Source of the DNA: JAGHAJ01 sp964559865 [NCBI: uncultured Synergistota bacterium]
GTDB lineage: Bacteria; Synergistota; JAGHAJ01
Length of the DNA stretch: 64,000 nt
Reading direction: 5' to 3'
Assembly (NCBI GenBank): GCA_964559865.1
Contig: CAZLJD010000030.1
Span: forward strand, 62,001-126,000
The position numbers and the translations under genes are program-made. This document shows, piece after piece, positions 18,693 to 28,304 of this stretch (the stretch's first letter is position 1; every line of letters starts with the position of its first letter). A model generated the notes under the pieces. It was not told where the DNA came from. It saw only the letters and a list, made by a program, of their open reading frames with translations, and did not search any database.

Positions 18693-19607
18693 ATGGACTT
18701 CCTGAACAACTTACTCTCACAGATCGTTATGTATACTGCCATATACTCACTTTCCAGCTTGGGTATAGTAATAGGAGGAAGAACCGGTATATTCAACATA
18801 TCGGGAGAAGGGACAATGCTATCCGCTGCGTCGATAGGTTTCGCAGTAGCATACTTTACCAATAGCTGGATAGTGGGATTTGTCGCAGGGGCTATAGTCG
18901 GAGCAATATTTGCAGGGATACTCGTATATGTGCACGAGTCCCTAAAAGTGAACCAGTTTATCATCGGGATAGCCCTCGTCATCTTCGGAAGTGGACTGTC
19001 AGATCTCATATACAAACTGATATTCGGCGTGCAGCTGTTTATACCAGAAGCTCCACCAGTTACACAGGTCACAATACCGGGCATATCTTCTATACCAGTA
19101 CTACCTGCATTCCTCAACCAAAACCTCATGGTGTACTTTACATACGCCGTCACATTCGCAGCCTACTACATATTCTACAAGACCAGACTGGGTCTAAATC
19201 TCAGGGCTATAGGCGAAGACCCAAGAGCTGCAGATGTAGTAGGCATCAATGTTAAAAAGGCAAGATACCTGACATCCATCATAGGTGGTGCACTCATAGG
19301 AATATCTGGCACATACCTGCCACTGGTAATAACAGGCACTTACACCTCAGGTATAACAAACGGAAGGGGATTTATGGCAATAGGTATAGCCATATTCGCA
19401 AGCTGGCGACCAGAGAGGACACTGCTCGGTGCATTCATATTCGCCGCAATCGAGGTCATAGCATTCAGGACGCAGCTGAGTAGTCAGGTAATACCGTATC
19501 ACTTCCTATTAATGATGCCCTTCATCGCACTTCTACTGATAATGATGATCTTCCGCAAGAAAGTGGAATTCCCCGCTGCTCTCGGAAAACCCTATAGCAG
19601 AGAATAA
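18693..19607 (+). CDS. Nucleoside-type ABC transporter permease 2
   Basis: A 304-aa BPD_transp_2-family permease (NupQ-like). Recognisable blocks include FNISGEGTMLSAAS, GINVKKARYLTSIIGGALIGISGTYLP (long helix region) and GRGFMAIGIAIFASWRPERTLLGA. It starts four bases after the first permease and ends the importer operon. Confidence 0.92.
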   Translation: MDFLNNLLSQIVMYTAIYSLSSLGIVIGGRTGIFNISGEGTMLSAASIGFAVAYFTNSWIVGFVAGAIVGAIFAGILVYVHESLKVNQFIIGIALVIFGSGLSDLIYKLIFGVQLFIPEAPPVTQVTIPGISSIPVLPAFLNQNLMVYFTYAVTFAAYYIFYKTRLGLNLRAIGEDPRAADVVGINVKKARYLTSIIGGALIGISGTYLPLVITGTYTSGITNGRGFMAIGIAIFASWRPERTLLGAFIFAAIEVIAFRTQLSSQVIPYHFLLMMPFIALLLIMMIFRKKVEFPAALGKPYSRE

Positions 19608-19613
19608 AATATA

Positions 19614-19641
19614 TTGAAATCTACAGAAAAAGGGATATACT
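19614..19641 (+). promoter_or_regulatory. Promoter for the diguanylate cyclase gene
   Basis: TTGAAA (19614-19619), a 16-base spacer and TATACT (19636-19641) in the 82-base gap after the permease gene. It would give the GGDEF gene its own start, with a leader of about 40 bases. Confidence 0.5.
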
Positions 19642-19689
19642 TTCTATTAGAGTGAATTCTTTCTCCACAAAACGCTCAGGTATAGGGAG

Positions 19690-21528
19690 ATGGGAACCAT
19701 CAGCAGATACAGGATCATAGTGGTCGTAAGTATTATAGCTGTAGCAATTTTAATCATGCTGGGCTATCAGATGTATGAGAGCTTCCAAGAACTCGGAAGC
19801 AAATACATGAAGCTCGAAGCAGAGGACCTCCAGAAGTCCATTCTGCAAAGACAAAAAGAAGAAGGATATTCGTTTGCCATGGGTTGGGCATGGTGGGACG
19901 AGATGAAAAAGGCGGTTGCAGAAAACGATGTCGCATTTATCAGCAACGAAGTAAAAAGTATTACCTCATCGCTGTACTGGTCAAGCATAGTGGTGATCCA
20001 CGACAAAAAGGTCATCTACCACCATGGTCCCCTTATACCACCTAACCCCGTAGCCTTTCTGAAGGTTGCACAGGACATACCCCAAAAGGTGCACAACATC
20101 CGAATAGGCAAACGGATAGTAGGCGTGATGTCATTCCTCATCTGCAACAACGACGGAGAAGACCCACTACCGGACTCCGCTATACTACTGCTATTCGACT
20201 GGAAAAACCTCCTAAAGACACACTTTACCCTGTCATCATTCGTAGGCATCTACATCAGCCTCAAGAAACCCAAAGGGACTTTAGCCTACTATCCCCTCCT
20301 GGACATAAAGGGAAAGCCCGTAGGCTATCTCACCATAACGCCTAACAGAAAACTGCTCTCTGAGATGCACACCAAGGTGTACACACTTCTGTGGCTGGAA
20401 ATCCTCGTCTTGGTCTTGCTCCTGGTGTCCATACTGATATACGTAAAGAGGCACACCGAAATCTCAAGAACGCTCCTCAGAGCCATAGGTGTAAAGGAGA
20501 GGTTTGCATCCTTAAAGGCTGTCGCAAGACATGTTGCAGAAACCGTGTTTACAAACACCATATACAGAAAGGCGCTCGAAACTGCACTAAATACTAAGAG
20601 CGTGGAAAAGACGCTTTTCGCAATAGCGCATACCGTAGCAAAGACATTACAATCCGACCAGTGGGTTATGATACTAATCTCCGGAGAGAAACAGGAGTGG
20701 AAGGTTCTACTCCACTCCGACACGATAAAAGAAGAGGATCTCAAGAAGATGCTAAACATAATAAAAGAGCAACCAATAACTACATTTGACATCCTAAAAG
20801 AGAGAAAGGCGTGTCTATTCCTTGAGGATGTAAATGCATTTCCCCAGTGGAGGAAAGCGGACATCAAGGGCATAAAGGAGATTGCCTCCAGCATTTTAAT
20901 TCCAATGAAGGTCGACGAAGAGGTCGTAGCTGCTCTATGTCTCGACTGGTTTAACAGAAAGTCATTCACTCAGCAGATAAGAAAGCTAACCCTTCAGATA
21001 GAGGAGATAATAGACAACATCCTAACAAGCACATACGATATCAGAGACATGTTCTGGTTGTCTTACAAAGACCCCCTGCTGGGAATACACAACAGAAGGA
21101 TAATTAGCAAACTTGCGGAAAGAAAACTACATGGTAGCATTCTATTCATGGACATAGATGACTTCAGACTAATAAACGACAGATATGGTCATGCAACTGG
21201 TGACATGGTGCTAAAACAGGTAGCTGAGATCATCAGCAGAATGATGAGAAAAGAGGATGTGCTATTCAGATACGGTGGAGACGAATTCGTCGCATACTTA
21301 GAGAACATAGACATAGCATCTGCCAGAGAGATAGCAAAAAGGGTAAGAAATGCCGTAAGAGAAGGGTTAAAGGAGTACACCATAGACCTATCCATAGGTA
21401 TCAGCGAGACAATGGAAGGTTCCGACATAATAGAGATAATAAAGCAAGCGGACATGCTTATGTATCAGGAAAAGCGAAAGAAAAAGGAGAGAACAGGACA
21501 TGAGGATAGAAATAACCATAGAGGATAG
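19690..21528 (+). CDS. Membrane diguanylate cyclase (CHASE4-GAF-GGDEF)
   Basis: A 612-aa sensor. A first membrane span (residues about 8-27) and a second (about 233-253) bracket a periplasmic CHASE4-like domain with a WAWWDEM motif. A GAF-like region (about 295-440) follows, then a C-terminal GGDEF domain (about 455-605). The active site is intact (RYGGDEF), and an RxxD inhibitory site (RKED) precedes it by five residues, so it should be a product-inhibited c-di-GMP synthase. No EAL domain is present. Ligand unknown. Confidence 0.9.
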   Translation: MGTISRYRIIVVVSIIAVAILIMLGYQMYESFQELGSKYMKLEAEDLQKSILQRQKEEGYSFAMGWAWWDEMKKAVAENDVAFISNEVKSITSSLYWSSIVVIHDKKVIYHHGPLIPPNPVAFLKVAQDIPQKVHNIRIGKRIVGVMSFLICNNDGEDPLPDSAILLLFDWKNLLKTHFTLSSFVGIYISLKKPKGTLAYYPLLDIKGKPVGYLTITPNRKLLSEMHTKVYTLLWLEILVLVLLLVSILIYVKRHTEISRTLLRAIGVKERFASLKAVARHVAETVFTNTIYRKALETALNTKSVEKTLFAIAHTVAKTLQSDQWVMILISGEKQEWKVLLHSDTIKEEDLKKMLNIIKEQPITTFDILKERKACLFLEDVNAFPQWRKADIKGIKEIASSILIPMKVDEEVVAALCLDWFNRKSFTQQIRKLTLQIEEIIDNILTSTYDIRDMFWLSYKDPLLGIHNRRIISKLAERKLHGSILFMDIDDFRLINDRYGHATGDMVLKQVAEIISRMMRKEDVLFRYGGDEFVAYLENIDIASAREIAKRVRNAVREGLKEYTIDLSIGISETMEGSDIIEIIKQADMLMYQEKRKKKERTGHEDRNNHRG

Positions 21529-22165
21529 ACTCAAAGATCACACCCGCAATGTGCGTCTTGGAGTAATTACATGCACGGTGACCGTAAGACCCTCCCCGGC
21601 AGAGCTTCTTGGGGAGCTGCAATCAGCAGAAAAAGAGGCTACAAAAAGATTCATTACTACATCGTTGACCTCCCACCCCACGATAAGAACTTACAGAGAC
21701 GCCTACAAATCCCTCAGAAAAGATCCAAGCAGGTACAGGGTATCATCGGAGGCACTGATAAGGCGGATACTTCAAGGAAAAGGTATCTACCACATAAATA
21801 ATGTTGTAGACATAAACAACATCATCTCCATACGGTCACTCTACTCTCTGGGTTCCTATGACCTCAAAAGGCTCTCTGCACCTATCGTGTTCAAGGTAGG
21901 CAACAAAAACGAGTCCTACAAAGGCATAGGGAAAGGTCTCGTAAATGTGGAAAACCTCCCCGTCCTTTCAGACGCCAAAGGTCCGTTTGGTAGTCCAACT
22001 GCTGACTCCCAAAGAGCAATGATAACGGAAGAAACAAAAGAGCTGCTGATGGTGCTCTTCTCATTCTCCAAGGAAGATAACATAAAGGAATTCCTCCAGC
22101 AGGCAGAGTGCCTCCTTAAGAGATATGCTGAAGCAGAAGACATAGAAAGATACCTGATTACATGA
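21500..22165 (+). CDS. B3/B4 tRNA-binding domain protein
   Basis: A 221-aa protein matching the B3/B4 domain of the phenylalanyl-tRNA synthetase beta chain (SHPTIRTYRDAYKSLRKDPSRY; then LIRRILQGKGIYHINNVVDINN). Stand-alone B3/B4 proteins are common and may edit or bind tRNA or amino acids, but the function is not established. It overlaps the GGDEF gene by 29 bases, with a Shine-Dalgarno site inside that gene's end, and precedes panB. Confidence 0.85.
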   Translation: MRIEITIEDRLKDHTRNVRLGVITCTVTVRPSPAELLGELQSAEKEATKRFITTSLTSHPTIRTYRDAYKSLRKDPSRYRVSSEALIRRILQGKGIYHINNVVDINNIISIRSLYSLGSYDLKRLSAPIVFKVGNKNESYKGIGKGLVNVENLPVLSDAKGPFGSPTADSQRAMITEETKELLMVLFSFSKEDNIKEFLQQAECLLKRYAEAEDIERYLIT

Positions 22166-22178
22166 GGAGGGATCGATC

Positions 22179-23030
22179 ATGGAAAAGCGCATGACTATTC
22201 CTGAGATCGTAGGAAAAAAGCAGAAAGGTGAAAAGATTGCTGTATTAACCGCATACGACTATCCAACCAGTGCTATACTCTGTGAAGCAGGCATAGACAT
22301 ACTCCTCGTGGGAGATTCTTTAGCAATGGTTGTTCAAGGCAGAGAAACCACGGTTCCGGTTACCGTAGAGGAGATGATATACCACTCAAAGTGGGTGGTA
22401 AAAGCCAATAGATGCGCAGTCGTAGTGGTGGACATGCCATTTCTGAGTTACGAAGTCTCCATAAAAGAAGCTGTCCAAAATGCGGGTAGGATCATCAAGG
22501 AGAGCGGAGCAGATGCGGTAAAGTTGGAAGGTGGGGAAGAAATGACGCCCGTCATAAGAGCAATGCTAAAGGCTGGTATCCCGGTAATGGGTCACATAGG
22601 GTTAACACCTCAATCCGTCGCACTCTTCGGCGGCTACAAGGTTCAAGGAAAAGACTTACAGAGTGCAAAAAGACTGATTAGAGATGCAAAGGCACTGGAG
22701 GAAGCAGGTGTATTCTCTATAGTGCTCGAAAGCATACCGCTCGAAGTGGCGAAGATCATCACAGAGAGCATCAAAGTACCCACGATAGGCATAGGTGCTG
22801 GTCCATTCTGTGATGGTCAGGTACTCGTAACGCACGACATGTTAGGCATATACAAGGGCTTCAAGCCAAAATTCGTGAAGCTCTACGCAGACCTTCACGC
22901 AGAGATGCTAAAGGCAGTCAAGAAATACATATCAGAGGTAAAAGAAGGAACTTATCCTTCGAGAGAGTACTCCTACTCCATCAACCCCGAGGTTCTAAAA
23001 CAACTGGAAGAGGAGTTGAGTAAGGATTAG
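22179..23030 (+). CDS. panB: Ketopantoate hydroxymethyltransferase PanB
   Basis: A 283-aa class II aldolase-type enzyme converting 2-oxoisovalerate plus 5,10-methylene-THF to ketopantoate, the first step of pantothenate synthesis. Motifs: LTAYDYPTSAILCEAGID, LLVGDSLAMVVQG (metal Asp), VKLEGG (catalytic region) and GHIGLTPQSV. Length is typical. panE follows six bases later. GAGGAGG precedes the ATG. Confidence 0.97.
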   Translation: MEKRMTIPEIVGKKQKGEKIAVLTAYDYPTSAILCEAGIDILLVGDSLAMVVQGRETTVPVTVEEMIYHSKWVVKANRCAVVVVDMPFLSYEVSIKEAVQNAGRIIKESGADAVKLEGGEEMTPVIRAMLKAGIPVMGHIGLTPQSVALFGGYKVQGKDLQSAKRLIRDAKALEEAGVFSIVLESIPLEVAKIITESIKVPTIGIGAGPFCDGQVLVTHDMLGIYKGFKPKFVKLYADLHAEMLKAVKKYISEVKEGTYPSREYSYSINPEVLKQLEEELSKD

Positions 23031-23036
23031 AGCGTC

Positions 23037-23960
23037 ATGAGGATAGCCATATTAGGTGCAGGTGCAATGGGCATGCTCTTTGCCACGCACCTGCACAGGT
23101 GTGAAGAGGAAGTATATCTCGTAAACCGTAAAGGTACAAACTCGCAAACTATAAAGGAAAACGGTATCTCAGTAGAATGGCCTAATGGCAGGAAAGAGCA
23201 CCTCCGCATCCCCATCTACACGGAGAGCCACCAACTACCAAGAGCCGATGTAGTATTCGTGTTCGTGAAGGGGTATGCCACAACCAATGCAATGAAACTG
23301 CTGATCCCTGCGATAGATGAACAAACCATAGTCGTCTCACTACAAAATGGAATGGGAAATGAGCAAAAGATAAGGGCTGCGATCACGGGTTCTACTCGTG
23401 TAGCTGTAGGTACTACTGTGTGCGCATCAACACGCCTATCGGCAGGACATATCCGCATAAACCACATCGGAGAGACACACATAGGATACCCAGAAACCCC
23501 TCCAGATGAGGGGTTAAAAGGCGTCGCAGAACTGCTGAGCGGGTGCGGCATACCAACCTCGTGCGAAGCCAACATAAGGCGCAGACTGTGGGAAAAGCTG
23601 TTCTCAAACTTGGCCATAAATCCGCTAACAGCCATACTGGATGTACCAAACGGCCAAGTCGCAGAGAAAGAAAGCTGTAAAAGACTGCTAAAGATCTTGA
23701 TAGATGAAGCCGTAAAAGTAGCAGAATCAGAAGGCGAATCGTTTAACAGAGACACGGTAATAAACTATGTCCTGACCGTTGCGTCAAAAACGGCAGGGAA
23801 CATATCATCTATGTTACAGGACATAAGAAATGGCAGAAAGACAGAGATAGACAGCATCAACGGGTGGATAGTCACAAAGGGCAAGGAACACGGAATACCT
23901 ACCCCCGCAAACGAGATTATCACCCTTCTGATAAAGGCAAAGGGGGATAAACGATGCTGA
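23037..23960 (+). CDS. panE: 2-dehydropantoate 2-reductase PanE
   Basis: A 307-aa NADPH-dependent ketopantoate reductase, the second step of pantothenate synthesis. The N-terminal Rossmann motif is ILGAGAMGMLFA. The catalytic lysine region is RRRLWEKLFSNLAINPLTA, and the C-terminal block QDIRNGRKTEIDSINGWI carries substrate residues. Pairing with panB supports the assignment. It overlaps the next gene by seven bases. Confidence 0.95.
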   Translation: MRIAILGAGAMGMLFATHLHRCEEEVYLVNRKGTNSQTIKENGISVEWPNGRKEHLRIPIYTESHQLPRADVVFVFVKGYATTNAMKLLIPAIDEQTIVVSLQNGMGNEQKIRAAITGSTRVAVGTTVCASTRLSAGHIRINHIGETHIGYPETPPDEGLKGVAELLSGCGIPTSCEANIRRRLWEKLFSNLAINPLTAILDVPNGQVAEKESCKRLLKILIDEAVKVAESEGESFNRDTVINYVLTVASKTAGNISSMLQDIRNGRKTEIDSINGWIVTKGKEHGIPTPANEIITLLIKAKGDKRC

Positions 23961-24925
23961 GGTTCATAGCCGTACTGCTTCTTTACATCGTATGGGCAAC
24001 TTGCACCTGTACATCTACTGCCTCAACTATCATAAAGTTAGGACATGTAGTTCCAAAGACTCACCCCTACAACCTCGGTGCCCTGCGATTTGCACAGCTA
24101 ATAAAGGAACGAACCGACGGCAAGATAATAGTAAAAGTATACCCCAACAGGAAGTTAGGGGACGAAAAAGAACTGATAGAGAGATTAAGAAGCACATCTA
24201 TAGACCTCGCCGTGATATCAACAGGTCCACTGAGTGGGCTACTACCAAAGATGGGCGTGTTAGACCTGCCATTTCTCTTCCGTTCCTACGGGCATGCCTA
24301 CCATGTGCTCGACGGAGAGATAGGTAAGATGCTCTTAGAAGAGCTCGAAAGTATAAACATAAAGGGGTTAGCCTTCTGGGAAAACGGGTTCAGGGAGATC
24401 ACCAACTCCGTAAGACCCATAACCCTCCCCCGGGACCTAAAGGGTCTACGAATAAGAACCATGCAAAACCCCATTCACATAGCCACATTCAGAGTGCTAA
24501 AGGCCATACCCTGCCCACTGGCATGGGGACATGTATTTACTGCACTACAACTACACACAGTAGATGGAGAAGAAAATCCAATACCCGTCATTTGGACGGC
24601 AAAGCTGTACAAAGTGCAGAAATACCTTTCTATAACCAACCACTTTTACTCACCTGCCCCTATACTCATGAGCCTATCCCTCTTTAGATCTCTAAGCGAG
24701 GACCTGCAACAGATATTCCTTCAAACAGCAGCAGAGGTAGCAGGATACGAACGCTCACTCATACACAAACAGGCATCTAAAGGCTTAACAATCCTCCAAG
24801 AACACGGCATGATAGTGAGCCATCCCAATCTAAAACCGTTCATAGAGGCAACCAAACCCGTATACAAGATGTTCGCACCAAGGTTTGGCAAAGAGCTCAT
24901 AAAGACCATAAAGGAAACACAATAA
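23954..24925 (+). CDS. TRAP transporter solute-binding protein (DctP family), orphan
   Basis: A 323-aa periplasmic binding protein of the DctP/TRAP family with an N-terminal signal sequence. Family blocks: LGHVVPKTHPYN, GKIIVKVYPNRKLGDEKELIE, LPFLFRSYGHAY, LKGLRIRTMQNPIH and ALQLHTVDGEENP. The conserved arginine that usually binds the substrate carboxylate fits LRIRTMQN. No DctQ or DctM membrane subunits lie nearby, so it must work with distant partners or another system. It is coupled to panE, which might suggest a carboxylate related to pantothenate; that is speculative. Confidence 0.9.
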   Translation: MLRFIAVLLLYIVWATCTCTSTASTIIKLGHVVPKTHPYNLGALRFAQLIKERTDGKIIVKVYPNRKLGDEKELIERLRSTSIDLAVISTGPLSGLLPKMGVLDLPFLFRSYGHAYHVLDGEIGKMLLEELESINIKGLAFWENGFREITNSVRPITLPRDLKGLRIRTMQNPIHIATFRVLKAIPCPLAWGHVFTALQLHTVDGEENPIPVIWTAKLYKVQKYLSITNHFYSPAPILMSLSLFRSLSEDLQQIFLQTAAEVAGYERSLIHKQASKGLTILQEHGMIVSHPNLKPFIEATKPVYKMFAPRFGKELIKTIKETQ

Positions 24926-24963
24926 AAGCACCCCAACATTCCCGCAAGAATGACAATTAGGTC

Positions 24964-24992
24964 TTGACATCTCTCATACCTCCCACTACAAT
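24964..24992 (+). promoter_or_regulatory. Strong promoter of nrdR-nrdD-nrdG
   Basis: Perfect TTGACA (24964-24969), a 17-base spacer and TACAAT (24987-24992). The -10 lies inside the first NrdR box, so NrdR binding should block initiation. Confidence 0.8.
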
Positions 24993-25004
24993 ATATAGTG
25001 TAGT
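24985..25004. promoter_or_regulatory. NrdR box 1
   Basis: ACTACAATATATAGTGTAGT, a 20-bp palindrome with one mismatched pair, matching the NrdR-box pattern (ACA-rich half, central ATATAT, TGT half). Confidence 0.85.
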
Positions 25005-25018
25005 AATTCAATTTATTA

Positions 25019-25034
25019 TACTATATATTGGGTG
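25019..25034. promoter_or_regulatory. NrdR box 2
   Basis: TACTATATATTGGGTG, offset 32 bp from box 1, about three helical turns, which is the usual arrangement for tandem NrdR boxes. It overlaps the nrdR ribosome binding site. Confidence 0.7.
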
Positions 25035-25040
25035 ATAGAG

Positions 25041-25502
25041 GTGAAGTGTCCGTTTTGTGGTAGCGACGAGACGAAGGTTATAGATTCCAGAGAAGTTGAA
25101 AGTGGCTCTGCTATCAGGAGGAGAAGGCTCTGTCTTGCATGCGGCAGGAGGTTTACGACATACGAGCGTGTTGAGAGGACGCCTCTGGTAGTAATAAAGA
25201 AAGATGGTAGGAGAGAACTATTTGACCAGCAAAAACTCCTGAACGGCATGCTTAAAGCCTGCGAGAAGAGAAACATACCCATGGAAGAGTTAGAGAGAAT
25301 AGTTTCTGCGATAACCACGAAGGCTTACGACGAAGCAACCCCTGAGATATCCAGTAGAAGGATAGGGGAGCTCGTAATGGAGGAACTAAAGGGGTTGGAT
25401 CAGGTAGCATATGTACGGTTTGCCTCTGTGTATAGAGAATTTAGAGATGTAGACCAGTTCTTAGAAGCACTAAAAGAGCTCAGCAAAAATGGAGGTGTAT
25501 GA
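25041..25502 (+). CDS. nrdR: Transcriptional repressor NrdR
   Basis: A 153-aa zinc-ribbon plus ATP-cone repressor of ribonucleotide reductase genes. The zinc ribbon is [15 protein letters not shown] followed by [16 protein letters not shown]; the ATP cone is [20 protein letters not shown] at 25041 is chosen because it gives the standard MKCPFC start and has GGTGAT four bases upstream; a GTG at 25032 would add three residues. The gene lies behind its own NrdR boxes, so autoregulation is expected. Confidence 0.96.
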   Translation: MKCPFCGSDETKVIDSREVESGSAIRRRRLCLACGRRFTTYERVERTPLVVIKKDGRRELFDQQKLLNGMLKACEKRNIPMEELERIVSAITTKAYDEATPEISSRRIGELVMEELKGLDQVAYVRFASVYREFRDVDQFLEALKELSKNGGV

Positions 25503-25503
25503 G

Positions 25504-27615
25504 ATGTTGGAAGGCCTTGTTCTAAACCTAAGAGGAGATGTAGAGTTTCCAGAAAAAGTAAGAAAGAGGGACGGAAGTATAGTCCCCTTCGATTCCAACA
25601 GAATAAAGGAGGCCATACGCAAGGCATTCAAGGCAGTAGGTGAAGAGTACAACGGCAACTTAGATGAACTGACCGTAGAGGTCATCAAGAGGCTAAACGG
25701 AGATCTCATAGACATAGAAGAGATTCAGGACACTGTGGAAGAAACGCTTATACTTAATGGCTACAGCAAAGTAGCCAAAGCTTACATCATCTACAGAAAG
25801 AAGAGACAGGAGGTAAGGGAAGCATTAAAGCAGAGAGTTGATATAGAGAAGTTCGTATCCGACTATATATCACAAAAGGACTGGCGAACAAGAGAAAACT
25901 CCAATTCCGCTTTCTCTTACTCTGGCCTTATGCTCCACACAGCAGGCTCCGTTCTGGCACACTACACACTAAACAGGATATACCCCGACGAGGTCAGAGA
26001 TGCCCACATCAACGCAGACTTCCACATACACGATCTTTCCTACGGAATCACTGCTTACTGCGCAGGTTGGTCATTAGAAGATCTCATAAGAGAAGGATTT
26101 GGAGGTGTACCCGAAAAAATAAACTCAGGCCCAGCTAAACACCTGTCAGCACTCACAGGACAAATGGTTAACTTCCTCGGCACTATGCAAATGGAGTTCG
26201 CTGGCGCCCAGGCATTCAACTCCGTTGACACATATCTGGCACCATTCGTGCGAGCCGATAAACTCAATTACACACAAGTAAAACAACTGATACAACAAAT
26301 GGTGTTTGCCATGAATGTGTCATCGAGATGGGGATCCCAACCACCATTCATTAACTTCACATTCGATATGACCGTACCCGAAGATATGAAAGAACGTACC
26401 GTCATAATCGGCGGAGAAGAAAGAGAAGAATTCGGAACATACGGAGATTACCAGAAAGAAATGGACATGATAAACAAAGCATTCATCGAAGTCATGCTCG
26501 AAGGAGACTACACGGGCAGAATATTCTCATTCCCCATACCCACATACAACATCACTAAAGACTTCCCTTGGGATACAGAGATCTCTAAACTACTGTGGCA
26601 ACTCACAGCCAAGTACGGCGTCCCATACTTCCAAAATTTCATAAACAGCTCTCTCAAACCCGGTGATGTAAGAAGTATGTGCTGCAGACTGCAACTAAAT
26701 GTCAGAGAACTGAGGATGCGCGGAGGAGGACTCTTCGGCTCAGCAGACAAAACGGGATCCATAGGCGTGGTTACCATAAACCTGCCAAGAATAGGGTACC
26801 TATCAAAAACAGAAGGCGAATTCTTCCAGCGGCTCGAAAAACTTATGGAAATAGCTAAAACATCTCTGGAAATAAAAAGAAAAGTCGTAAACAGAAGTTT
26901 AGAAGTGGGCCTGCTACCATACACAAAGCGATACCTCGGAAGCTTTGACAACCACTTCTCAACCATAGGCCTCGTAGGCATGAACGAAGCATGCCTAAAC
27001 TTCTTGGGTGTGAATATACTACACCCCGAAGGTAAAGCGTTCGCTGTCAAAGTCCTTAACTTCATGCGCAAAAAATTGGCTGACTTCCAAGAAGAAACGG
27101 GAAATCTCTACAACCTCGAAGCCACACCAGCAGAAGGGGCAAGCTACAGACTTGCAAAACACGATAAAGAAAAATACCCAGACATCATTACTGCCGGTAG
27201 TTCTACACCATACTATACAAACTCCACATTTCTACCAGTAGGTGCCACAGACGACCCATTCGAAGCACTCATACACCAAAACGACCTGCAAACACTCTAC
27301 ACGGGTGGGACGGTGTTCCATGCATTTCTTGGGGAAGCACCTACACCAGAGGCTGCTAAACTCTTCGTAAGACGCGCATTCGAAAGATTCAAAATACCAT
27401 ACATGACAATTACACCTACATTCTCCATATGTCCCGAACACGGATACATCGCTGGAGAACACTGGACATGCCCTATATGTGGCTCAAAGACAGAAGTCTA
27501 TTCCAGAGTAGTAGGCTACTACAGACCTGTGTCCACATGGAACAACGGAAAACAGGAAGAGTTCAAACAGAGAAAGACATACACCGTACCTACGGAGGTT
27601 AAACTAGCGATATGA
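25504..27615 (+). CDS. nrdD: Anaerobic ribonucleoside-triphosphate reductase NrdD
   Basis: A 703-aa class III ribonucleotide reductase. An N-terminal ATP cone (RKRDGSIVPFDSNRI) gives dATP control. The catalytic barrel includes SMCCRLQLNVRELRMRGGG. A C-terminal zinc site CPEH...CPIC is followed by the glycyl-radical loop RVVGYYRP. ATG at 25504 is preferred over 25489 because GGAGGTG precedes it by six bases; the start directly follows the nrdR stop. This oxygen-sensitive enzyme indicates anaerobic growth. Confidence 0.96.
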   Translation: MLEGLVLNLRGDVEFPEKVRKRDGSIVPFDSNRIKEAIRKAFKAVGEEYNGNLDELTVEVIKRLNGDLIDIEEIQDTVEETLILNGYSKVAKAYIIYRKKRQEVREALKQRVDIEKFVSDYISQKDWRTRENSNSAFSYSGLMLHTAGSVLAHYTLNRIYPDEVRDAHINADFHIHDLSYGITAYCAGWSLEDLIREGFGGVPEKINSGPAKHLSALTGQMVNFLGTMQMEFAGAQAFNSVDTYLAPFVRADKLNYTQVKQLIQQMVFAMNVSSRWGSQPPFINFTFDMTVPEDMKERTVIIGGEEREEFGTYGDYQKEMDMINKAFIEVMLEGDYTGRIFSFPIPTYNITKDFPWDTEISKLLWQLTAKYGVPYFQNFINSSLKPGDVRSMCCRLQLNVRELRMRGGGLFGSADKTGSIGVVTINLPRIGYLSKTEGEFFQRLEKLMEIAKTSLEIKRKVVNRSLEVGLLPYTKRYLGSFDNHFSTIGLVGMNEACLNFLGVNILHPEGKAFAVKVLNFMRKKLADFQEETGNLYNLEATPAEGASYRLAKHDKEKYPDIITAGSSTPYYTNSTFLPVGATDDPFEALIHQNDLQTLYTGGTVFHAFLGEAPTPEAAKLFVRRAFERFKIPYMTITPTFSICPEHGYIAGEHWTCPICGSKTEVYSRVVGYYRPVSTWNNGKQEEFKQRKTYTVPTEVKLAI

Positions 27616-28304
27616 GATTCTATGGGTGGCAAAAGCTATCCTATATAGACTATCCACAAAAACTGTCCACACTCCTATTCACCGGGGGTTGCAACCTCCG
27701 GTGTCCATTTTGCCATAACCCTGAACTGGTTGAGCTGAACAAAGATTTGCCCTCCATAGAAGAAAACGAGATCTTATCGTTCCTAAAAGACCGCATAGGG
27801 TTAATCGATGCCGTGGCTATAACCGGAGGAGAGCCCTTACTCCACCTGAAGGAGCTAAAAGCATTTCTAATGCAAGTAAAAGAGGCAGGTTTCCTAACAA
27901 AAGTAGACACAAACGGAACACTCCCAGAAGGGATAAGGGAACTTTCCAACATTGTGGACTTCTGGGCAATGGACTTCAAAGCACCACTATCGAAATATTA
28001 CCTCCTTGCAAAGGAAGACTACTCCCAGAGAGTAAAAGAAAGTCTATCAATTATCACACAAGAACTAAACGCACCTTACGAAATAAGAACAACACTCTAC
28101 CCACCAATCGTGAAAGTAGAAACACTAAAGGAGATGGCAACAACCCTAAGAGAGGCAAAAGTGTGGGTATGGCAACAGTTTAGAACCGTTAAAACTCTAA
28201 CACCAGCTGCAGGAAGCATAACCCCTTACTCCTCCGAAGAGATCACTTCCATGAAACTCCAGATACAGGAACACTTTAAGGGCGTAATAGAGATAAGGTC
28301 TTAG
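27612..28304 (+). CDS. nrdG: Anaerobic RNR-activating radical SAM enzyme NrdG
   Basis: A 230-aa radical-SAM activase with the cluster motif CNLRCPFC (CxxxCxxC) near residue 32 and a GGEP motif (AITGGEPLL) for SAM binding. It installs the glycyl radical on NrdD. The ATG overlaps the nrdD stop (ATGA), which ensures matched expression. It is of the longer NrdG type found with zinc-containing NrdD proteins. Its stop overlaps the convergent pxpA stop by four bases. Confidence 0.95.
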   Translation: MRFYGWQKLSYIDYPQKLSTLLFTGGCNLRCPFCHNPELVELNKDLPSIEENEILSFLKDRIGLIDAVAITGGEPLLHLKELKAFLMQVKEAGFLTKVDTNGTLPEGIRELSNIVDFWAMDFKAPLSKYYLLAKEDYSQRVKESLSIITQELNAPYEIRTTLYPPIVKVETLKEMATTLREAKVWVWQQFRTVKTLTPAAGSITPYSSEEITSMKLQIQEHFKGVIEIRS

